From positions 26,876,501-26,940,500 of the forward strand of contig CM062214.1 of assembly GCA_031216445.1 (NCBI GenBank): DNA of 64,000 bases. The letters are read 5' to 3'. The position numbers and the translations under genes were made by a program. The DNA comes from Lateolabrax maculatus. Lineage: Eukaryota; Chordata; Actinopteri; Acropomatiformes; Lateolabracidae. The notes under the pieces were generated by a model. The model was not told the DNA's origin. It searched no databases and saw nothing but the letters and a program-made list of their open reading frames with translations. Below, one piece after another: positions 1 to 13,754 of the stretch. Positions within the stretch are counted from its first letter, which is position 1, and each line of letters starts with the position of its first letter.

Positions 1-1870
1 ATTATTAAAATATGTGCAATATATGTTTATTAAACTGAAAAAACTTTACAGTTTGTGTAAAGGTTAACAGTATTTGGAGAATGTTTGAAAAAGTACCCCT
101 AACCCAATTTCAACCATATTGCCAAGTTAAGTTATACTGTAGAGGAGAGGTCAATAACTGAGCAGCAAACTAAACCGAGATTGTAAGGGGTGCACCAGCG
201 TTGGTGGTATGCCTTCATAATGCAGGCTGGGGGGTGCTTGGGCATCAGGTCTGTACAGTACTACCACCTAATATATTCCCAACTTCATTACAAAAAAGCA
301 TTTTCGTCTGTATTAATGAATCAGTTCTTATTGTTGAACTGAAGTAAAGCTGCTCCAGGTTTACAAATACTTGATTTAAAATTTTACTTTCAAGCTACAA
401 GTGATACAGTATAGTTACTGCGCCCAAAACTTTTAAATCATTTTATCATATTATCGACTATAGAAATAGATGTGTTTTCCCCTAACTATCAATACCTATG
501 TAACATTCACAATCACCAACTGTAGTTGGAACCAACTGCCTAAAAGTCGGCCAAATGAACCTAAATATTTCATCTTGTGCCATGAATATAAGTTCTGTTC
601 AGATTGCCTGCATGTGTAATTAAAAGCTGGAGCCTCACAGGTCACAGTCCTGACACAGATTAGGCCCCTGACATCAAGGTGTCTGTGTTTCAGCCAGCGG
701 TCTGACTGGGAGAAAAGGTCAGGTAATTATGGGTCCTGTTCTGGCCGGTGTCATGTCCTGTGTAAATAAAGGTCTTACACCATTAGATGTTCTCACATTC
801 TGTCTTGTCCACCTCTGTGTGTGCTCTTGTGCAACAGTGCGTGCCATGTAACTTCAGGTTGCGACTGGCTGCCGTGTTGTATTATGTCTTTATGTGCATT
901 TGGCACAAACACACTTTTATTAGGAGAGGCACCGTTATTTCTACATTTGGGAAAATTAAGCCTTAAAAAAGCACTTTGGGGTGTTAAACAAGGCAGTCTG
1001 CTGTTATTTGTTATATTGCTTGCATTCTAACAGTTCGATAACCAGCAAAGTCACCAAATTAAACAATAGTTCACCCTGGTCTTATATATTTTAAGTATCA
1101 ACCAACAATCCTACAATATAGTCTATGAAAATGTATAACAAGGGGTTTTTAATATGTCCTAATGAGCTTCTAAGTCATTTTGCAAGTGTTGTAAAACATG
1201 TCTGCCTTATCTTCTCCCATTGATTTAACTAGTTCATTTTACACTCTGCCAATGCAAGTTCAACTTGTCTAGTGTATTATTGATTTAGTCATTACACATT
1301 TTCTCATTACACAACTGTGGGTTCTCAATACAAAGACATTTTGAATATCCAGCTGAACAAAGGCCTACGTGAGTCATTTTACTCGGAGAGACTTCACGTC
1401 CTTGAAATGCTCCGATCTGTTGCTCTAAAAACCACGACACTCACCTCCAGATTCAAAATTATCAATGTATTTTTCTGACACTAAAAGTCTAGAAAATAGA
1501 GAAAAAAGTAGAAAGCATGTATCATTTCTGGTAAAGAGATCTTGGCATCCATCATTCATTGCTGAACCGGTAGTTTTTTGGTTTATTTAATTATGAGGGA
1601 AGAGACATTGTTGACTGCCAATGGATCTGTGGGTTGTTTGGGGATGCTTGCCATGTTCAGTGTCAGCAGGACATCACGAATAACCAGCTTACTCAAACTT
1701 TCCCTCATGCTTGCGTATGCTCTGTTTACCTCCTTATTTCTATTCAGGGAGTAGAATGGATAGAAGTCAAGGAACCAGGGACAGGCAGCAGCTCTTCACA
1801 GGGCAAACATGGAGAGCCAAACACACCCAGATGGATTAGAGGCTTTTGACTTTCCTTCATATCCGACTTA
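1..1870. other. Intergenic, no gene recognised
   Basis: AT-rich non-coding DNA. Short open frames at 821-1030 and 1634-1849 have no recognisable product, codon bias or splice context. No repeat family was recognised. Confidence 0.5.
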
Positions 1871-1883
1871 CTGGTCTTCTAAT

Positions 1884-1998
1884 GGTGGGCGGAAACCTAC
1901 ACAAACACAGGGCAAACAATAATCTGTCCACACAGACACGAGAGCCGAACCTTGTTGCTGTGAAATGACAGTGCCAACCACTGAGCCACCGCACCACC
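1884..1998 (-). mobile_element. tRNA-derived SINE fragment
   Basis: On the minus strand the segment opens with GGTGGTGCGGTGGCTCAGTGG, then TTGGCACTGTCATTTCACAG and GGTTCGGCTCT. This follows the tRNA-like head of teleost SINEs: TGGCTCAGTGG is a good pol III A box and GGTTCGGCTCT a decayed B box. It continues through the body that ends in a GTTTCCGCCCACC-like word. The copy is truncated and diverged. The subfamily cannot be named without a repeat library. Confidence 0.75.
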
Positions 1999-1999
1999 T

Positions 2000-4900
2000 C
2001 CGTACTGGTGGTAAGGATGTGAACGCTTGGCAAAGAATCTGTCACGTTCAGACTGAAAGGGTAAACGTTTTCCAGGAAAGCGGAGCCATCTGGTGTGTGG
2101 TGGAGACACCAGCTGGAGGGAGGCAGGAAGACGGGTTCAATGGGCCTGCGAGAAAATGGCAGAAGTGAGAGGGTGAGCGCTCTGAATCAGGTGATGTTTC
2201 ACGGACGGGGAGAGAGGTCCGGTGATTCACTGCTGTAGTGGATTGCACCTGCTCAGTGCCGATGCTCCAATCTCCTGTTGGGAGCAGGGTGACTCACAAA
2301 AATCAAGGAGAAATCTTCTTTATCGCGTTTTTCTTTAGTTTTTTGTGTTTTTTTGGAAGTACTATGGCCTTGTGGTTGAATTTAGTGGAATGAATTTCAT
2401 TATTATATCATTTTCTATTAGTATCCTATCTATCCTATTAGTGACAATCTGTATTTGTCTGTCTAACTGTTGATAATGTAAATCCTGTCACACAAATGTA
2501 AATCATAAGATAACTTTTAAAGAAAATAATATTCTGACAATATGTAACATTTTTCTTTTAATTAATATAATAAGTGTCATCAAATGCTGTAAATGCAGTA
2601 AGCAGTTACAGTAACTACATTCGTAAAAGATGTTCTGTTTGCCTATTTTAAAGAAAGTGCATCTTTAAATGGAGACTTACAATGCGTAACTTCTTTATGA
2701 AAAGAAGAACACAATCTTCCTCTTATAAGTGAAAAGTTGAATTTAAAAGCAATGAATCACACCCTTGCTAAATTCAATATATGCAGGATTTTATTTCTGC
2801 TATGACCAGAAACTCAATGTTAGTTAATATTTGCGAACGTCAGTTGTGTAACTGACACTAATTAGTCTGTTTGTTGACTCTGAGTCTTCTGTACTTGCAC
2901 TATATACTGTTATGTTTTAGCATGTCAGAGATTCACATTTAAATGGACGTAAACACACCGTACTTCACTGTTCTCACGTTCTCTGTTCCCAGCTTCAGCT
3001 CATCATGATGTTATAACGTGGCTGCCTCCAGCGAAGCTCAGGTGAAGAAAGGAAATCACAATGTGCCATTATTCTGTGATGGCAGTGATCATTCATTAAT
3101 GGAAGTTACATCGTCTGGCTTTAAAATGGACTTCAATCTCATTATCACGGTTTTGTAACCTGTGTAATGCGTTTCTTTTTGAAAAAAAATTTACATTTCC
3201 AAATAAACGAGCTATTTTCAGGCACATTTAGCAGACACTGGCAGAACTTAACTAGACTTACATTACAATCAGGATCCTAGTTCGTTTGGGCTGAATGTAA
3301 CTAAATTTATTCTATTATAACTTACATAGACAGGATTTCTTGGAAGAGTATAACATAAAATGAATTGCTAATAGCATAATGTAGATTGGAAGTGCACTTA
3401 CATGCTCTGCCAGAATGTAATGTAATCAAAATATGCTGTGCAGCTCTTTTTTTGCACTAAACATTCATAACAAAATGGCAATTACATCCAGAAGTAAATG
3501 TTGCTTTACAGTGGTTATCTGATTGTTTTATCATATTTAATACTCCAGTGCTCTCTCTTTGCCTCTTCTTCCCTCCCCTTCTGTACCTCTCTCTGTTTCA
3601 ATGTGCAGGGCAACAAATCCGCAATTATCCTCACAGCAGAGTTCTTGTCAATGTGAAATTGAGATGTGGGGAACTTTTCCTCGCCCGGAGGTATCGACTC
3701 ATCCAATGAGGAGACTCCTACAAAGATGCATTCGCTGGCTTGTTGTTGAGACCATGTGTTTTGGCAGAAGCTGCTGGGAGCTGCCATTGAAGATTTATCC
3801 GGTCGAAACCCAGAATGCACCCCCACTAGCCCATACCCGTGCTCTCCATCACTGCCACCAGTTGACACATGCCCACTGTGACATGTTGACTGATTGCCTC
3901 ATTGGCAATGAAGCAGAGGGCCATGACTGATGTGTTGCATGTGCTGTCTCGCTGAGTCTGTATGAAACAGAGATGACATGTTGGAAACACTGCAGATTTA
4001 TTTTGCTTAACACTTCGTTGACTTTATCTGAAGGGTTAAGTAATGCTTTTTTTTTCTCCATTCATATGATTAGGTTAATTTCTACGGACTCGGGAAGGTT
4101 ATACTTCATGCAGTAGTGTAAGCACAAGTCAGCAAATTTTTCAGCGCTGGCCACCACACACTGAAGGCAAATTGAAGGGTGGGGTTAAAGGGCGCGAGCG
4201 ACACTGGTCTGTTGGTCTCTACATCAATACACAGCCAAGAAACTAGCCAGAGGCAGCAAAGGATCCTGGGAGGGGGAGGTGAAGTTAGCCATCATTTATC
4301 AGCTCTGGATAACAGCGGCAGTGACTGGGACACCAATGCATCAATAAGCTACAGGCACACACATACTGATACCCACATGCACAGTGGTACTAATGAGGTA
4401 CAACAGAAAAGGTTACAGCTCAGAGTGTGAAGTAGGTGCACACACACGTGGTCCATGAGGCCAAATTCCCAATCGCATGCGATTCACACCTAGATGATTC
4501 CTTCTGTTTTCAATCTGTATGATAAAGAGCTCCGGAGTAAGCACAGTGAATGAGGGATTTTGGCATGAGATAAAGGGCACCCAGAGTAGAAAACAGCAGG
4601 GAAGAAAAGCAGCCAAACTCCTCCAGACAACCAGCTTGGAAGCCGAGGGAATTTTCATCCACCCTGCAAATATTGATTTTTGTCTTTGCTGCTTTTTCCA
4701 TCAATGCTTCAACCTCCCCGCCCCTCCATCCCCAGCCAAAACCACCACCTCTCCGTGGCCCCCTCTGGCACGGGGCCTCAGTGTCCTGGGTGGCTTTATA
4801 AAAGTAGCACACCAAAGTCATGATGTGGTTCACTCGCTCTTAACTACAATCTCCAGTGGCTTCTGCATTCTACTGTACTATCTCATCACTTCAAAAGGTT

Positions 4901-5880
4901 TTTCTATCAAAGTCAAACTCTGAGGCAGAGGAGGACTGTTTAGCTCTGGGCTGCACAAATCATCTCGAGTGTTGCACATTGTATTGTATTTGATTATTGC
5001 GCGTATCAAAGGACTTGTAGAGTCAATTTGAGACCACTTGTGCAAAACGAAGCGTTCTTCCCACCGAACATGGTCATCGCTGCTGAAGTGTGGTGCCGTG
5101 CAGTGGCTTTAACATTGAAAAAGGAAGCATGTGTTTTGCTGAACATATTCTGTGGGTGGATAAATCTATACCACCACCCTCTATTTTAATAACTATGCAT
5201 CTATTTAGGATGCTCTCATAAATACTAATATCTGGAGGCTATACTTTATGCACAGTATAATGTAGGCATATATCTGTGAAAAAAGTCTATTTCTTCTTTT
5301 TCATTTATGTGACAGGGACAACACCTGTAGGCATTGTGACATTTAAATAAAATGCAACCAATGTACTGTATAAAGGACCTCTGCTAACTGTAGGCATGGC
5401 AATTCAAACCATTAATACAAACCATAAAAACTGCATTGGTTTCTTTTCAACATTTCTGTTTCAAAACACATAAAATAGTTTCAACATACTGCAGGTTAGT
5501 TAGAGATACAGAATCACTATAATATAATAGACTTCAAGTGACATTTAAATCTGGGGTTGATTACGAACATGCCTTTGACTTCTGCATCGGTATGTGAGGA
5601 TGACGACAGCAGCCAATACCTAACAGCCTATAGTCACACCAGAATATGGCACTGCGATTATACACAGTTATAGTTAGTTACATGCACCATCTACTCTTTC
5701 ATGTGTCATGACTGATGACAAACCATCACAGGGTTTTTTTTTTTGTGTAAATTTGTGTAAGCTAAAAATGATTAAACGATGGCTTGACAAAAACAATCTT
5801 AAATCATGGTCCAGTTGTAATTGGTCGATTTAAAAGCTTTTTCCTCTGAGGTCCAGTTGAAGGTAGTAGGGAAAAAAAGC
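2000..5880. other. Intergenic, no gene recognised
   Basis: Non-coding, AT-rich. Overlapping open frames on both strands at 3515-3930 and 4510-4923 look like chance: both strands are open and no conserved motif or splice pattern is visible. No repeat family was recognised. Confidence 0.5.
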
Positions 5881-5885
5881 TAGAA

Positions 5886-6075
5886 AGTAAATGGACTTTA
5901 TATAGCGCTTCTCTAGTCAACTTTCCCCTCAGAGCGCTTCACAACACATGCCAACATTCACCCGTTCGGTGTCCTGCTCAAGAACACTTCGACACCCTCT
6001 CTGTGGAGTCAGGGATGAACCAGGAACCTTCTGATTAGTAGACGACAGCTCCACCTCTTCAGCCATTCCCCCAAT
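5886..6075. repeat. Teleost dispersed repeat, degenerate copy
   Basis: The segment runs from AAATGGACTTTATATAGCGC, through AGAGCGCTTCACAACACATG and a CATTCACCCG word, to CCTTCTGATTAGTAGACGAC. I know this string of words as a very common interspersed repeat in teleost DNA. This copy is shortened inside. Whether the family is a SINE or a non-autonomous DNA element is not clear to me. Confidence 0.65.
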
Positions 6076-6367
6076 GGACCTTGAGTCAAGATCGTTGTTG
6101 TTCAAACTACTATTTCCAAGTTCAAGAATGAATATTCACAGTAAATAAAACCAAAGTTTCCTTGGCTACTTCAACTGTCAACTTTGCTATTGGTCGACAT
6201 AACATTTATTCCACCGCTGTCAGAACCACGGATCACTGTGATTTCTTTCAAATTAATGAAATTTATGGCGAAATTTGGGCATGGGCGGAAATGTATGCAG
6301 GCTAAATTATATGTCTTTACAGTAAGTGTAAACTCTAAGGAGGATGTTTGGTATAAACTGAAGATGC

Positions 6368-6800
6368 TGTCAGGATTCTGCCTTTGTTCCCCCGTTTTGC
6401 TGAGACTTTGTTTCTGCTGTGGACTTTTTAAGTTTTTTAAGTTTTCCATGTTCTGTTGTGTCTTTTGATACCTTGTTTCCTGTTTTATTTTGTAGTCGCT
6501 TCTCTGGTCTGTTTTCTTGTTACCTTGTTTCCTGTCCTTATCAGTTTCATTCGTTTGCTCTGCCCTTGTGTTTCCCTCCTTTTCCCCAGTACCTGCCCAC
6601 CCCAGCTGTCTCTTGTTCCTGTGATTAGTTGTCCGTGTATATATGTTCCTGGTTTTCCTTTGTTCTTGGTCTGTTCCTCACTGTTCGTGGTTGTTTTATG
6701 TCCATGATTTCCTCCATGAGTCTTTGTTTACTGGATTTTTACCCTATTTGGATTTTTGTTGGAAGTGCTTTATTTTATTTATTTTATGTTAACGCAGCAG
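6368..6800 (+). mobile_element. LTR-like T/G-rich repeat (possible solo LTR)
   Basis: Starts TGTCAGGATTCTGCCTTTGT and continues as a T-rich, purine-poor stretch with words such as TCCTGTGATTAGTTGTCCGT and GTGTATATATGTTCCTGG. These resemble the LTRs of Ty3/Gypsy-type elements in fish. No gag or pol coding remains nearby, so if real this is a solo LTR or fragment. The right boundary is not defined and no target duplication was found. The open frames across it (6419-6925) are by-products of T-rich sequence. Confidence 0.4.
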
Positions 6801-6929
6801 GAGTTTTTAACTCAGCCCCACTTATGACAGAGCAACTTAATGTAGTTTCCTTTCCCAAAGTCTGTTTTGTTCAATCATGTCACACCTCCAGTTTGCTACG
6901 TTACTCACTCATCCACGCATTCTAGGAGA

Positions 6930-9900
6930 CTGCGCCATCTGGCACCCACAGCACCGCCATGATAGCTGCCTCAGTCTCCGCGGACAGCAGAGACAAACCC
7001 CTTCGTCCCGGATTCGGGAGCTGAGGCACTGCGGGTTGTGTGAATGCTGTCTGTCCACCCCGATGTAGGCAGCCCCTCTCATAATTCCCCAGTTGAGGAG
7101 TATTTCTGTTGACTTGTTGTGATGTTGGCCTACATTTGTCAGTGCCGTCACTTCAGTCACCCGGTTACAACTTCATTACGCCTCTGAGAGGAGTTTTGCG
7201 TCACAGGTGTTCGGGGGAGGCACACCTCAGCGGGACGGTTCTCAAAGTGCAACCAAAAGTGAGTTTTGCGATGCTTTGCTGAGAGCTTAAGTGAGCTCAC
7301 TAACTGTTACTGCAGGATTTCAGTAATCACTGGCAGAATATCCTGAGCTCTGAAGACCCCAGATGAATAATTCAAATTCATTTAGGTCGTTTCATCATGG
7401 CATCTTTGGTTGGCATACGATATTTTTCACCATTTTATCTTAACATCTTAACGCTCCACTGGAAATTTTATCCAAACAAGGGCCATCGAAACACATAAAT
7501 GCCGTAGAAAAACAAGACTGATATCACTGCTTCTGTTCAAATGCTGCGATCTGTCCTCTCAGGCTGATGAAAACATCTCGTAAAGTCACACTACAATGAC
7601 AGCATCCGTAGTGTCAACCTGAGCTATGCTCCTGGGACGCCACTCACTGTCATAGACGCACCACAAATAAGTGTAAAGTTACACTGCTACACTATAATGC
7701 TTTGCGGCATGTAGGTCTGTGTTTGTGCCAATACTCATACCACAGGAGACATTAAGATCTCATACTATTTCCCAACTTCCTTTACGGCATGAAGAATAGA
7801 AGTAACTAAAAAGAGGGTCTGAACCTTGCTACAGATTATATCATAGTACAGCATCTTCACCGAATGTCTAAGGGGGACATAAACACTGCATCTAGTTCAT
7901 TCAATTTTTTCAAAATTAATTTTTACAAATAACTGCTAGGTATGTATTTCTGGATTTATTATGATTTAAACAGTTTTCAGGGGGTTTTGAGAGCATCAGG
8001 AATATTTATTAGGAATCATTTTGTAACATATCTCCATCTCTTACATAAAAATATTCAGAATTTACAGCAATCACAGCACTAGTCGGACTACAGCTGAAGG
8101 TGTTTCTTGAATGAACAACTGCGAGCAACAAACAAGTATTAGGAGCAATTTTTATGGGAAATTGGGCAGTTGACTAAAGGGTGAGAGGGGTGTTTGAGTA
8201 AATGGCAGCGTTATTTGTGATTAGGTGAAGGCCAAAAAGCGGTACATCAGTAACATGTGCCTGTATATGCAGTTTCACAGAACTTATATAAAGAAAACTG
8301 AAAATTGCATGTCATTCTTGGTCTTCTTTGTCAAAATTGAAGGGCACAAACACTCAAATTACATGTTTTTTTTTTAAAAGGACTGGGAAGCTGCACATCT
8401 TGATCTTAAGAGCCAGGCTGCAACAGATACAGTGTAAAGCTTTGTTTACTAAATGTGAGTATACTACAAGTGGTGGCTTTAGTAATAATAACTTATTTTC
8501 TCTCTGTCACTGGAGTCTGTGTAAATTCTGTTTCTGTGTGCACTGTGGCCGTCAGTGCTCCTCCATCTCCTGCATTAATTCAGCAGCAGGATGTTCCTCC
8601 CTCCCTCCCTCCATCTCTGCCAACTGCTAGGTGTCATAAAACACTTAAAATAGAGGCAGACTAACAATGAGACAGATGCTGGAGGCTACAGATTTTGTGA
8701 AAGCTTCTGCAATCTAAGTTGAAAGCCTGCAAGAGTCGGGCAAACACTCTCGCTGACGCTGCTGCATTATAGATGGAAACAAAATAGGCATGGCTGTTTT
8801 ATCATTAGCTCCGCCGTGTGAGTGGGAGATCAATGAAATCTCTGATCTTACCTGGAGACAAAGCTTTATCGTGGACAGTCTGAACTTTCAAACTTAGTTA
8901 GAGTACGGTGGTGGCAGCGAGGGCTCTGTAGATGGCTTTGTTGCAATATTGATAACAGCAAACGTAGCACTATGTATAACCAAAGTGTTTACACTGACAG
9001 AGAGAGTTTTGGGAAGTTAGAGTTAGTACTGGCTGCAATACAAAATTCTCTATGATGCACTGAATAATTTATTTTCCTCAATAATAATCAAGACACATCA
9101 TATGCCCTGTTGGTAGAACAGTTTAAGTAATTCAAACAATTCATTAAAGAGACGAGATTCTGGAGGAGGAAAACATGGCTGCCCAGATCTCTATCAAATT
9201 CACAGCTGGGTGTGATCTGTTGTACTTGTAACCAGCCTTTTCCTTTTCATCTGCAAAATAATGTCTGAATCATTTTTACATCCATGCTAAGAATCCAACT
9301 AATGTAAGAGGGCGCATCAAGCGGTTGACATGTGAATTCATCTACAGTAAACGTGGAGATTCTCTCGGGTTTGTTGGAGAAAGAGTCGACACAATTTCCC
9401 AAAGAAGTTGTTTTAGAAGTTAAACAGAAGCTCTTTACGTTTAATAGCAAAGAGGAGAACTTTGCTATTTTTCACCCCAAACACGTCTCACGTGGCTTCT
9501 TCCTCCACACCACTTACATTTGATTAATTCACAGCTGCATAATAAATAGAATCAATTCCAGCTGAGGCTTTAAATTACCTGTAATTAAGCCATTGATTGA
9601 ATGTTCTGATCTAGGTAATTGATTTTATTGTCCATTAATTTAAACCAAAATCTTCGGCGAGGGGATGAGATTCAGTGACTGCTGCCATCCCAGAGATAGA
9701 GCTATTCGTCTTGCAGGGTCTGATATGGAACATCTTTAATGTGGGTGCAGTAATGTCAATCGAGTTATCACTTAATATCTTGACGTTTCAGCGCTGGAAA
9801 TACCACCCTGCATAAATTCCAGGATGAATAAAAGTGAAAAAGACAACCACTAACTGAGTGTGTCTGAATATTTCCACAAGTAAGAACCTGATTTGGATAA

Positions 9901-10540
9901 CACTGAAGGTTATACTGAACAATGCAATTATCATGTTACAAAAGCAGACACAGTGGCCTTTAGCCTGGGACTACCAGTTTTCAGTGGCTGTTTTGATTAT
10001 TTCAGTTTGAGATTTTTGGTGGCAAAACTAATTCAGATATGCTGCAGATATTATGTTTTTGGAGACTCCACACAACATCTCTCTTCTGTAATTTTTTTAT
10101 AACCTTCTACCCCTTTGAATACAGTTTAGGGCCCATTATGGAAATATTGCTGCTCAGTTATTCATGCACCCTCCCTGTTTTCAACCAACTACATGACATT
10201 CCTTCACAAAAACACTGGAGTTGAATAATTAAAGAAGACTATTTTGTGTTAATGCATTTAATTATAATGTTGTCATGATGAAATAAATAATTCATGACGA
10301 CTTCTTTTTTTTTTTCTTTTTTTTTTATGCTTTATTCAAATGCAGTCATTTACTTTTTTTATTCCCTACTTTAGGTTCATGGAGAGGTTTTCATGACCAA
10401 GGGGAAACAGCTCTTTAATGACTGCGAGCAAGGGATGCACTTGCAAGATCTCTCTCAAAGTCTCATTACGTTTTTCCTAGAAGTTGCAGTAATGTTTATT
10501 TTATTGCGTCTATGGACTCTTAAGAGTGAAGCGGAAGAGA
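6930..10540. other. Intergenic, possible regulatory block near 9.5-9.8 kb
   Basis: No gene is recognisable. Between 9520 and 9800 there is a compact block rich in TAATTR homeodomain-like words and CAGCTG-type E boxes, with mixed composition and few repeats. That is typical of conserved enhancers but not proof of one. A pyrimidine/purine-rich tract (8595-8614) and poly-T (10302-10325) are also present. Confidence 0.4.
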
Positions 10541-10552
10541 CAACCTGGTTTC

Positions 10553-11248
10553 AGGGTCCAAAATTAACTTTTTGGCTTACCCACCAAGGCTGGTACATGA
10601 AAAAATGTAGACAAGACACAATGATAAATTGCTTTTTACTATTGAAATTTGCTATTATTACAATTTAACATGTCATTTTGGGTAGGTAGGTAGATGGATG
10701 GAAGGATGGAGGGATGGACAGATAGATAGGGTCTCACCTACTTGGCAATGGAACTGTCTCTGTGCTTTTCCTTTGCATTAACACGGCACACACTACAAAG
10801 CCATGTTCTAGTTGGAGCACCTGCTGAATCACATCTCCACCTCTCCCAGAATGTCCTCAGTGTCGGGGGATGAGACGTGGTGTGGGCGCTTGCACTGGCC
10901 GGGGAATCAATGGTCTCTTCAGCCTGAGGTCGTCTGTTTTCTTTGTCTTTCATGGAGGCTCCACTCCCGCAATAAATCTCCACACAGCTTGGTTTGTGTC
11001 GACAAGTAGCCTTCCTCACAGGCTCTAACAAGAAATGGCGTCGATTGACGAGTGACGCAATTACGTCCTATGTATGACACAGCACATCGAGCAGACTGAA
11101 GGGACAGCAGACCAGCGTCTTTCTCCAGACCATGTAGGAAATTAATTTCTTTTCTACCAGCCAGAGCAGCGTGTTGCCTCCATAATTTACTCACCAAAGT
11201 CTAAATTTACCCACATTTGGTGACTGGTGAGTGTTCATTTTGGACCCC
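10553..11248. repeat. Inverted-end pair, possible non-autonomous element
   Basis: The left end (10553 onward) reads GGGTCCAAAATTAAC followed by an ACCCACCAAGGCTGG segment. The reverse complement of the right end (ending 11248) reads GGGTCCAAAATGAAC followed by a TCACCAGTCACCAAA segment. The two ends are similar and inverted about 0.7 kb apart. The interior has no recognised coding sequence and includes a GGTAGGTAGATGGATGGAAG-type tetranucleotide tract at 10681-10729. Confidence 0.35.
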
Positions 11249-11249
11249 G

Positions 11250-13750
11250 CCTGGTTCATTTTGAGGCTGTTACATAATGTAGCTGCTTTGTTCCCACACT
11301 GACGGCAGCACTCAGAGCATATAAATTCTTAAAGTTTACCATGAAATAACAATCTTTCTCTGCTAATTAAGCCGCCACCTCTATTCCACTTCCCTTGCCT
11401 TTTCGTCTCTGGCTGCAAATTTGTATCCAGCAATCTGGTCAGGGTTTGGAGGAACAAGTTGTGATTGGTCCACTCTAAAGATCAAAGCACCTCTAATTGG
11501 CTGGATATAGAATAATTTGTAACATTTGTTCCCCTTAGAAAATCCATCATGCATAGACAACCGATTAACATTCTGAATAAATAAATTAATGAATGAATGA
11601 GTTAATTAATAGATAAATGTTAGTGGAGTTCTGGAAATTACATGAATGTGCAACAGGACAGCGGCTAACCGCAGCTTGCTCAAGTAAACTACAGTCTGGA
11701 CTGTCCATCCTTAACTGTTAATCCTTTAATGCAACTAAAACATTTAAAAGGTTTGACAGTGAATTGTTAAATCATGTACTAGTGTGCAAAACTGAAAGGA
11801 TTGTTTTTGTAATAATTGAAACATTTTCATAAGAAAATTTGAAGTATGCACATTGAGTTTTACTTATGGTAACCTTATTGTATTGTTTGTGTTCTGTTGT
11901 TGTTTTGTATGTTTGTTGCTGTTGAGTCTTGTGTAAATGTCCATCTGAGTATTGAAAACTTGCTTAGGTTATGTCTATGTGTGGTATGTACAGATCCATG
12001 CTATATACTTGTTCTTATAAAAATATACTTTTTTCTTATCAATAGGACCAAAACATTCACTGGAATACATTACTGCCTGTAAAAAGTCAGGCCAGTGTAA
12101 AGTTCTAGTTATTGTAGGTTAGAGACCCGACTAACAGCTACAAACCAGGCTTCTTATCATAAAACTCAAACACTGAGCTGCTGATTACCACTGAAACAGG
12201 GAAGGAAACATTGTTTTGAGATGAGAGGAGAGACTAAAGCAGACCAGAGGATGCCCTGGACACATCCTCAATGACCACTGTGACAAGGTGGCCCAGTCAA
12301 GCAGTCCAAGAGAGGAATCTTCCTTCAGCATATCAGGAGGCTGAAGAGTCTCAAAAAGATCATATGTATAAATCAAGTCATCACATAAAGTTGAAAACAC
12401 CCACCCGACATGCGGCCTTGTTCTCAAATTTGCTGCTCGAGCAACTCTCGGGATCTTTGTATGTGGTTCAAATGACTCGCTTACAGAAAAACAAAAGTAT
12501 AAACTAAATCCTGCGCCACCATGTATTTGGTTACTTCAAATGACAATAACTTGAATGGATATGTCACGCCAGAGACAAAAGCGGAGGAGTTGTGAATTTT
12601 TCATAACTTTGTTTGAGAGGCTGCTAATGTGGCAGAGGAATCTGTGTTAGAGCTCGGCACCGTGCTGCGGTAGCCACGACTTTCTGAACAGTGCCGTGCT
12701 TTCGCTATTTACTAATCTCCACCGCACCAGCAGCAATGTCACGAGGTCAGAGCGTGAGGCGTTCATGCTCCTGCTGTACCAGCGAGCCCTGGAGGACTCA
12801 AACCTCGGAAAGTTAAGGGGACAGCTTAATTGGTCTATGAAATATTCCAAAATGCACACGCACTAAACTGTTTGTTGAAGTGCTACTAATTGCATGTATC
12901 AGCATGGGAATTCTGACTAATGGAACCAACAAAATGTTTAATTGTGCACAAATAATTGCTTTTATTACCACGTAAGTATTCATACTGAAATTAGCTGCAT
13001 AAGACTGCCCCAATATAATACTTTCTTACACACACACACACACACAGATTTTTCCGTTTTTCTCTGCTCATACTAAACCGATAAGAACTTTCTGTATTTC
13101 AGGCTTTTCTCTCATCTTGCAGCCGACTGCTCTCTACCAGCAGTAGCTTAGGTGAGAACTGCGTCTGTACTCCCACCTTCAGCATTTCCTCAAAGTCCCA
13201 ATCCAAATCCCAACCAGGATAATCTCATCCCTCCACTCTGATGTACTTCCATTTATCCAAGCCTTGTACTACTGCCAGCTCAGTCGCGTGTTAGTGAAAA
13301 GGAGAAAGAGGATTTCTTCTGCTTTCCCCTTGCTCGGGCACTTCACTGAGGTTGTAAGTCCGTATCGCCTCGGAGCTCCGCAGAATCTGCTCAATGTCAC
13401 CCCTGCAGCGTCTCGGGTTACAATGGCCACTTGCTCGTTATCGTGCTACTTCCAGCTGTGGGTTCATCTGAATGACTTAAAGGCCAGAAATAAATTCCTG
13501 TACAACCTGAGGAACAAGAAAGGTTTGGCAGTACAACAGTGTAACGATGGCTACCACAGCCATCATCAAAGGCCCACTACATATCTTGCATCAGTTCAGG
13601 GCTGGTAGATACAGGGTGAGATGCAAGCTGTTGTCGCATAAAGCCAAGCTCGAGTTAGATGTTTCTTTAATGTTTTGCTGAATATGAAGAGTGTGGAGAA
13701 CGCGACAAACCATCTTGTCTGTGACAAAAGCTGTTTTGAGTTTCACTGAA
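11250..13750. other. Intergenic, no gene recognised
   Basis: AT-rich non-coding sequence with a (CA)n run at 13028-13047. The open frame at 13264-13608 (114 codons) has no recognisable domain. No repeat family was identified. Confidence 0.45.
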
Positions 13751-13754
13751 GCCA

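Noticed and set aside
6184..6925. Set of hydrophobic open frames suggesting membrane proteins
   Set aside because: Hydrophobicity comes from T-rich LTR-like sequence; frames overlap in several phases.
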